Assembly: GCA_014729455.1 (NCBI GenBank) | Contig: WJJW01000039.1 | Coordinates: 1 to 7,005 of the forward strand | Length of the DNA: 7,005 bases | From: Candidatus Eiseniibacteriota bacterium | GTDB taxonomy: Bacteria; Eisenbacteria; RBG-16-71-46; CAIMUX01; VGJL01 | Direction: 5' to 3' | Part shown: positions 6,052 through 7,005 of the stretch, in pieces | Layout of the letters: every line of letters starts with the position of its first letter | Position numbering within the stretch: position 1 is the first letter of the stretch | The notes under the pieces: model-generated | Database searches by the model: none | What the model was told of the DNA's origin: nothing | Seen by the model: only the letters and a program-made list of their open reading frames with translations | Position numbers and translations under genes: made by a program

Positions 6052-6813
6052 ATGTCGGTTGCGAGCTTCTCCGATCCCGGCGGGCGTACGGCGCCCTTCC
6101 CCCCGGTCGCGTTCCTGCTGTGCGGCTGTCTGGGGACGCGCCTCCGCGCGGTCACCCCTCGGCCGAAGGCGGTGCTCGACGTCGCCGGCTGGCCGTTTCT
6201 CCGCTACCACCTCGAAGCGCTCCGCCGGGGAGGGATCCGCCGCGTGGTCCTGCTGACCGGCCACGGCGCCGACGAGGTCGAGCGCACCTTCGGCCCGGGG
6301 CGCGAGGGGCGGATCTTCGTCCCGGAACCGGCGCCTCTCGGGACCGGCGGGGCGCTCGCCGCCGCCCGCGCGCACGCGGGACCGCTGAACTGGGTCGGCA
6401 ACGGCGACTCGTTCCTCGACGTGCCGATCGAGGATCTGCTCCGCCGGCATCGACCCGGAACCGTCGGGATCGCGGCGGTGCGGACGGAGGACCGCTCCGC
6501 TTACGGAGGCCTGGAGATCTCCGGCGACGACCGGATCACCGGTTTCACGGAGAAGGGGACGCGCGGTCCCGGCTGGATCAACGCGGGCGTCTACCTCATC
6601 GAGCGAGCGCGCCTCGCTGCGCTTCCGGAGGGGGTCTCGAGCCTGGAGAGGGATCACTTCCCGAAGTGGGCCGCCACGGGTCTTCTGGTCGCGCATCGAT
6701 TCCACGCGCTCTTTCGCGACATCGGCACCCCCGAGCGGCTGGCCGCCGCGCAGGAAGAACTGCGTCCGATCCGCGCGCGGATGGAGCGGGGCGGCGCGGG
6801 CGGGGCGCGTTGA
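6052..6813 (+). CDS. hddC: Nucleotidyltransferase, HddC-type (D-glycero-alpha-D-manno-heptose 1-phosphate guanylyltransferase)
   Basis: A 253-residue cytoplasmic sugar-phosphate nucleotidyltransferase with a Rossmann-like fold. HddC joins GTP and D-glycero-alpha-D-manno-heptose 1-phosphate to make GDP-heptose for S-layer or surface polysaccharide. Visible motifs: nucleotide-binding loop LLCGCLGTRLR (22-32), conserved Lys39 in RPKAVLDVAGWPFL, PLGTGGAL (95-102), metal-site Asp119 in GNGDS, GFTEKG (164-169), WINAGVYLI (175-183) and FRDIGTPE (221-228). The loop is odd: the usual A-G-G-L-G-T-R reads C-G-C-L-G-T-R, so the second Gly is Cys. TAG at 6037-6039 is an in-frame stop and no ATG, GTG or TTG codon occurs between 6052 and the loop, so 6052 is the only sensible start. 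The kinase gene follows after 34 bp, which is the reason for preferring heptose over glucose or mannose; other sugar specificity is the alternative. Confidence 0.78.
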   Translation: MSVASFSDPGGRTAPFPPVAFLLCGCLGTRLRAVTPRPKAVLDVAGWPFLRYHLEALRRGGIRRVVLLTGHGADEVERTFGPGREGRIFVPEPAPLGTGGALAAARAHAGPLNWVGNGDSFLDVPIEDLLRRHRPGTVGIAAVRTEDRSAYGGLEISGDDRITGFTEKGTRGPGWINAGVYLIERARLAALPEGVSSLERDHFPKWAATGLLVAHRFHALFRDIGTPERLAAAQEELRPIRARMERGGAGGAR

Positions 6814-6826
6814 CACCCGCCCCGCC
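6799..6826 (+). other. GC-rich inverted repeat across the hddC stop
   Basis: GGCGGGGC (6799-6806) pairs with GCCCCGCC (6819-6826) around a 12-nt loop that holds the hddC TGA. There is no T-run after it, so it is not a typical terminator. It could lower read-through or affect stability between the two genes. Confidence 0.3.
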
Positions 6827-6838
6827 GCGGTGGAAGAT
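6810..6838 (+). promoter_or_regulatory. Possible internal promoter before the heptose kinase gene
   Basis: A perfect TTGACA (6810-6815) overlaps the hddC stop. After 17 nt comes GAAGAT (6833-6838), a weak -10 matching three of six positions, 9 nt before the ATG. The -10-to-ATG distance equals that of the hddC promoter. With only one good box this remains tentative; co-transcription with hddC is equally likely. Confidence 0.25.
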
Positions 6839-6847
6839 GGGCGCAAG

Positions 6848-7005
6848 ATGATTCTGCGTGCGAAGGCGCCGCTGCGGATCTCTTTCTGCGGCGGCGGGAC
6901 CGACGTCTCGCCGTATGCGGAGGAGCGCGGCGGCGTGGTCCTCTCGACGACGATCGACAAGTACGTTTACGCGACGCTGCAGACCCGATCCGACCGGACC
7001 TGCAC
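6848..7005 (+). CDS. hddA: GHMP kinase, HddA-type (D-glycero-alpha-D-manno-heptose 7-phosphate kinase), N-terminal part (partial)
   Basis: Fifty-two codons are visible before the right edge. The start MILRAKAPLRISFCGGGTDV, followed by SPYAEERGG and STTIDKYVYATL, is the characteristic N-terminus of HddA-type GHMP kinases, which phosphorylate C1 of D-glycero-D-manno-heptose 7-phosphate to give the 1,7-bisphosphate. GmhB-type phosphatase and HddC then complete GDP-heptose; gmhB and gmhA are not in the window. ATG 6848 is chosen because the family begins about six residues before APLR; an in-frame GTG at 6830 would add six residues. GGAAG at 6832-6836 is 11 nt upstream, rather far for a ribosome site. 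The ATP-binding glycine-rich loop of GHMP kinases lies beyond the edge. Fucose or other sugar kinases of the same family share this N-terminus, so the substrate rests on the adjacent hddC-like gene. Confidence 0.82.
   Translation, partial: MILRAKAPLRISFCGGGTDVSPYAEERGGVVLSTTIDKYVYATLQTRSDRTC

Noticed and set aside
5959..6960. Minus-strand open frame of 333 codons opposite hddC and hddA
   Set aside because: Antisense shadow of two well-supported genes; Arg-rich translation without domains.
1..7005. CRISPR array, tRNA, insertion sequence or phage module
   Set aside because: No regularly spaced repeats, cloverleaf sequence, transposase motif or terminal inverted repeats were found on either strand.

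Overview
This 7 kb window comes from a GC-rich (about 68-70% by eye) Gram-negative-type bacterium. It encodes an alpha-2-macroglobulin-like protein, a TonB-dependent receptor fragment and D-glycero-D-manno-heptose activation genes, all of which fit a cell with an outer membrane or elaborate surface glycans. Taxonomy cannot be fixed from sequence alone; an uncultivated lineage near Eisenbacteria, Gemmatimonadota or Myxococcota is a guess. Gene packing is dense and no gene-free stretch exceeds about 150 bp. No tRNA, rRNA, CRISPR array, insertion sequence or phage gene was seen.

Layout. (1) 1-562, minus: N-terminal part of a membrane-anchored bacterial alpha-2-macroglobulin-like protein, running off the left edge. 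(2) 563-707: divergent intergenic region with back-to-back promoters. (3) 708-1595, plus: a protein with two TerB-like modules, overlapping by 11 nt the next gene, 1585-2484, a DUF72/YecE-family protein; the two probably form an operon. (4) 2513-3348, minus: a TonB-dependent receptor that keeps its signal peptide, carboxypeptidase-regulatory-like domain and plug, but has lost its beta-barrel. It joins, out of frame, a short tail resembling the C-terminus of HmuY-family haem-binding proteins. This looks like a deletion remnant of a receptor-plus-lipoprotein locus, or an assembly chimera. (5) 3482-5962, minus: an 826-aa polytopic membrane protein of GT-C glycosyltransferase type with a long extracytoplasmic C-terminal part. 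(6) 6052-6813 and 6848-7005 (cut by the right edge), plus: a nucleotidyltransferase of the HddC type and a GHMP kinase of the HddA type. These two steps belong to GDP-D-glycero-alpha-D-manno-heptose synthesis, so with the divergent GT-C protein they suggest a surface-glycan locus.

The main things to look at are: the broken TonB/HmuY-like junction; a strong excess of the tetranucleotide GATC that is visible in synonymous codon choice (Asp is GAT almost only when the next base is C); a recurring -10 element of the form TAGNNT in four promoters, one of which implies a leaderless hddC mRNA; and a tandem TerB protein translationally coupled to DUF72. I found no convincing wholly new multi-gene system.
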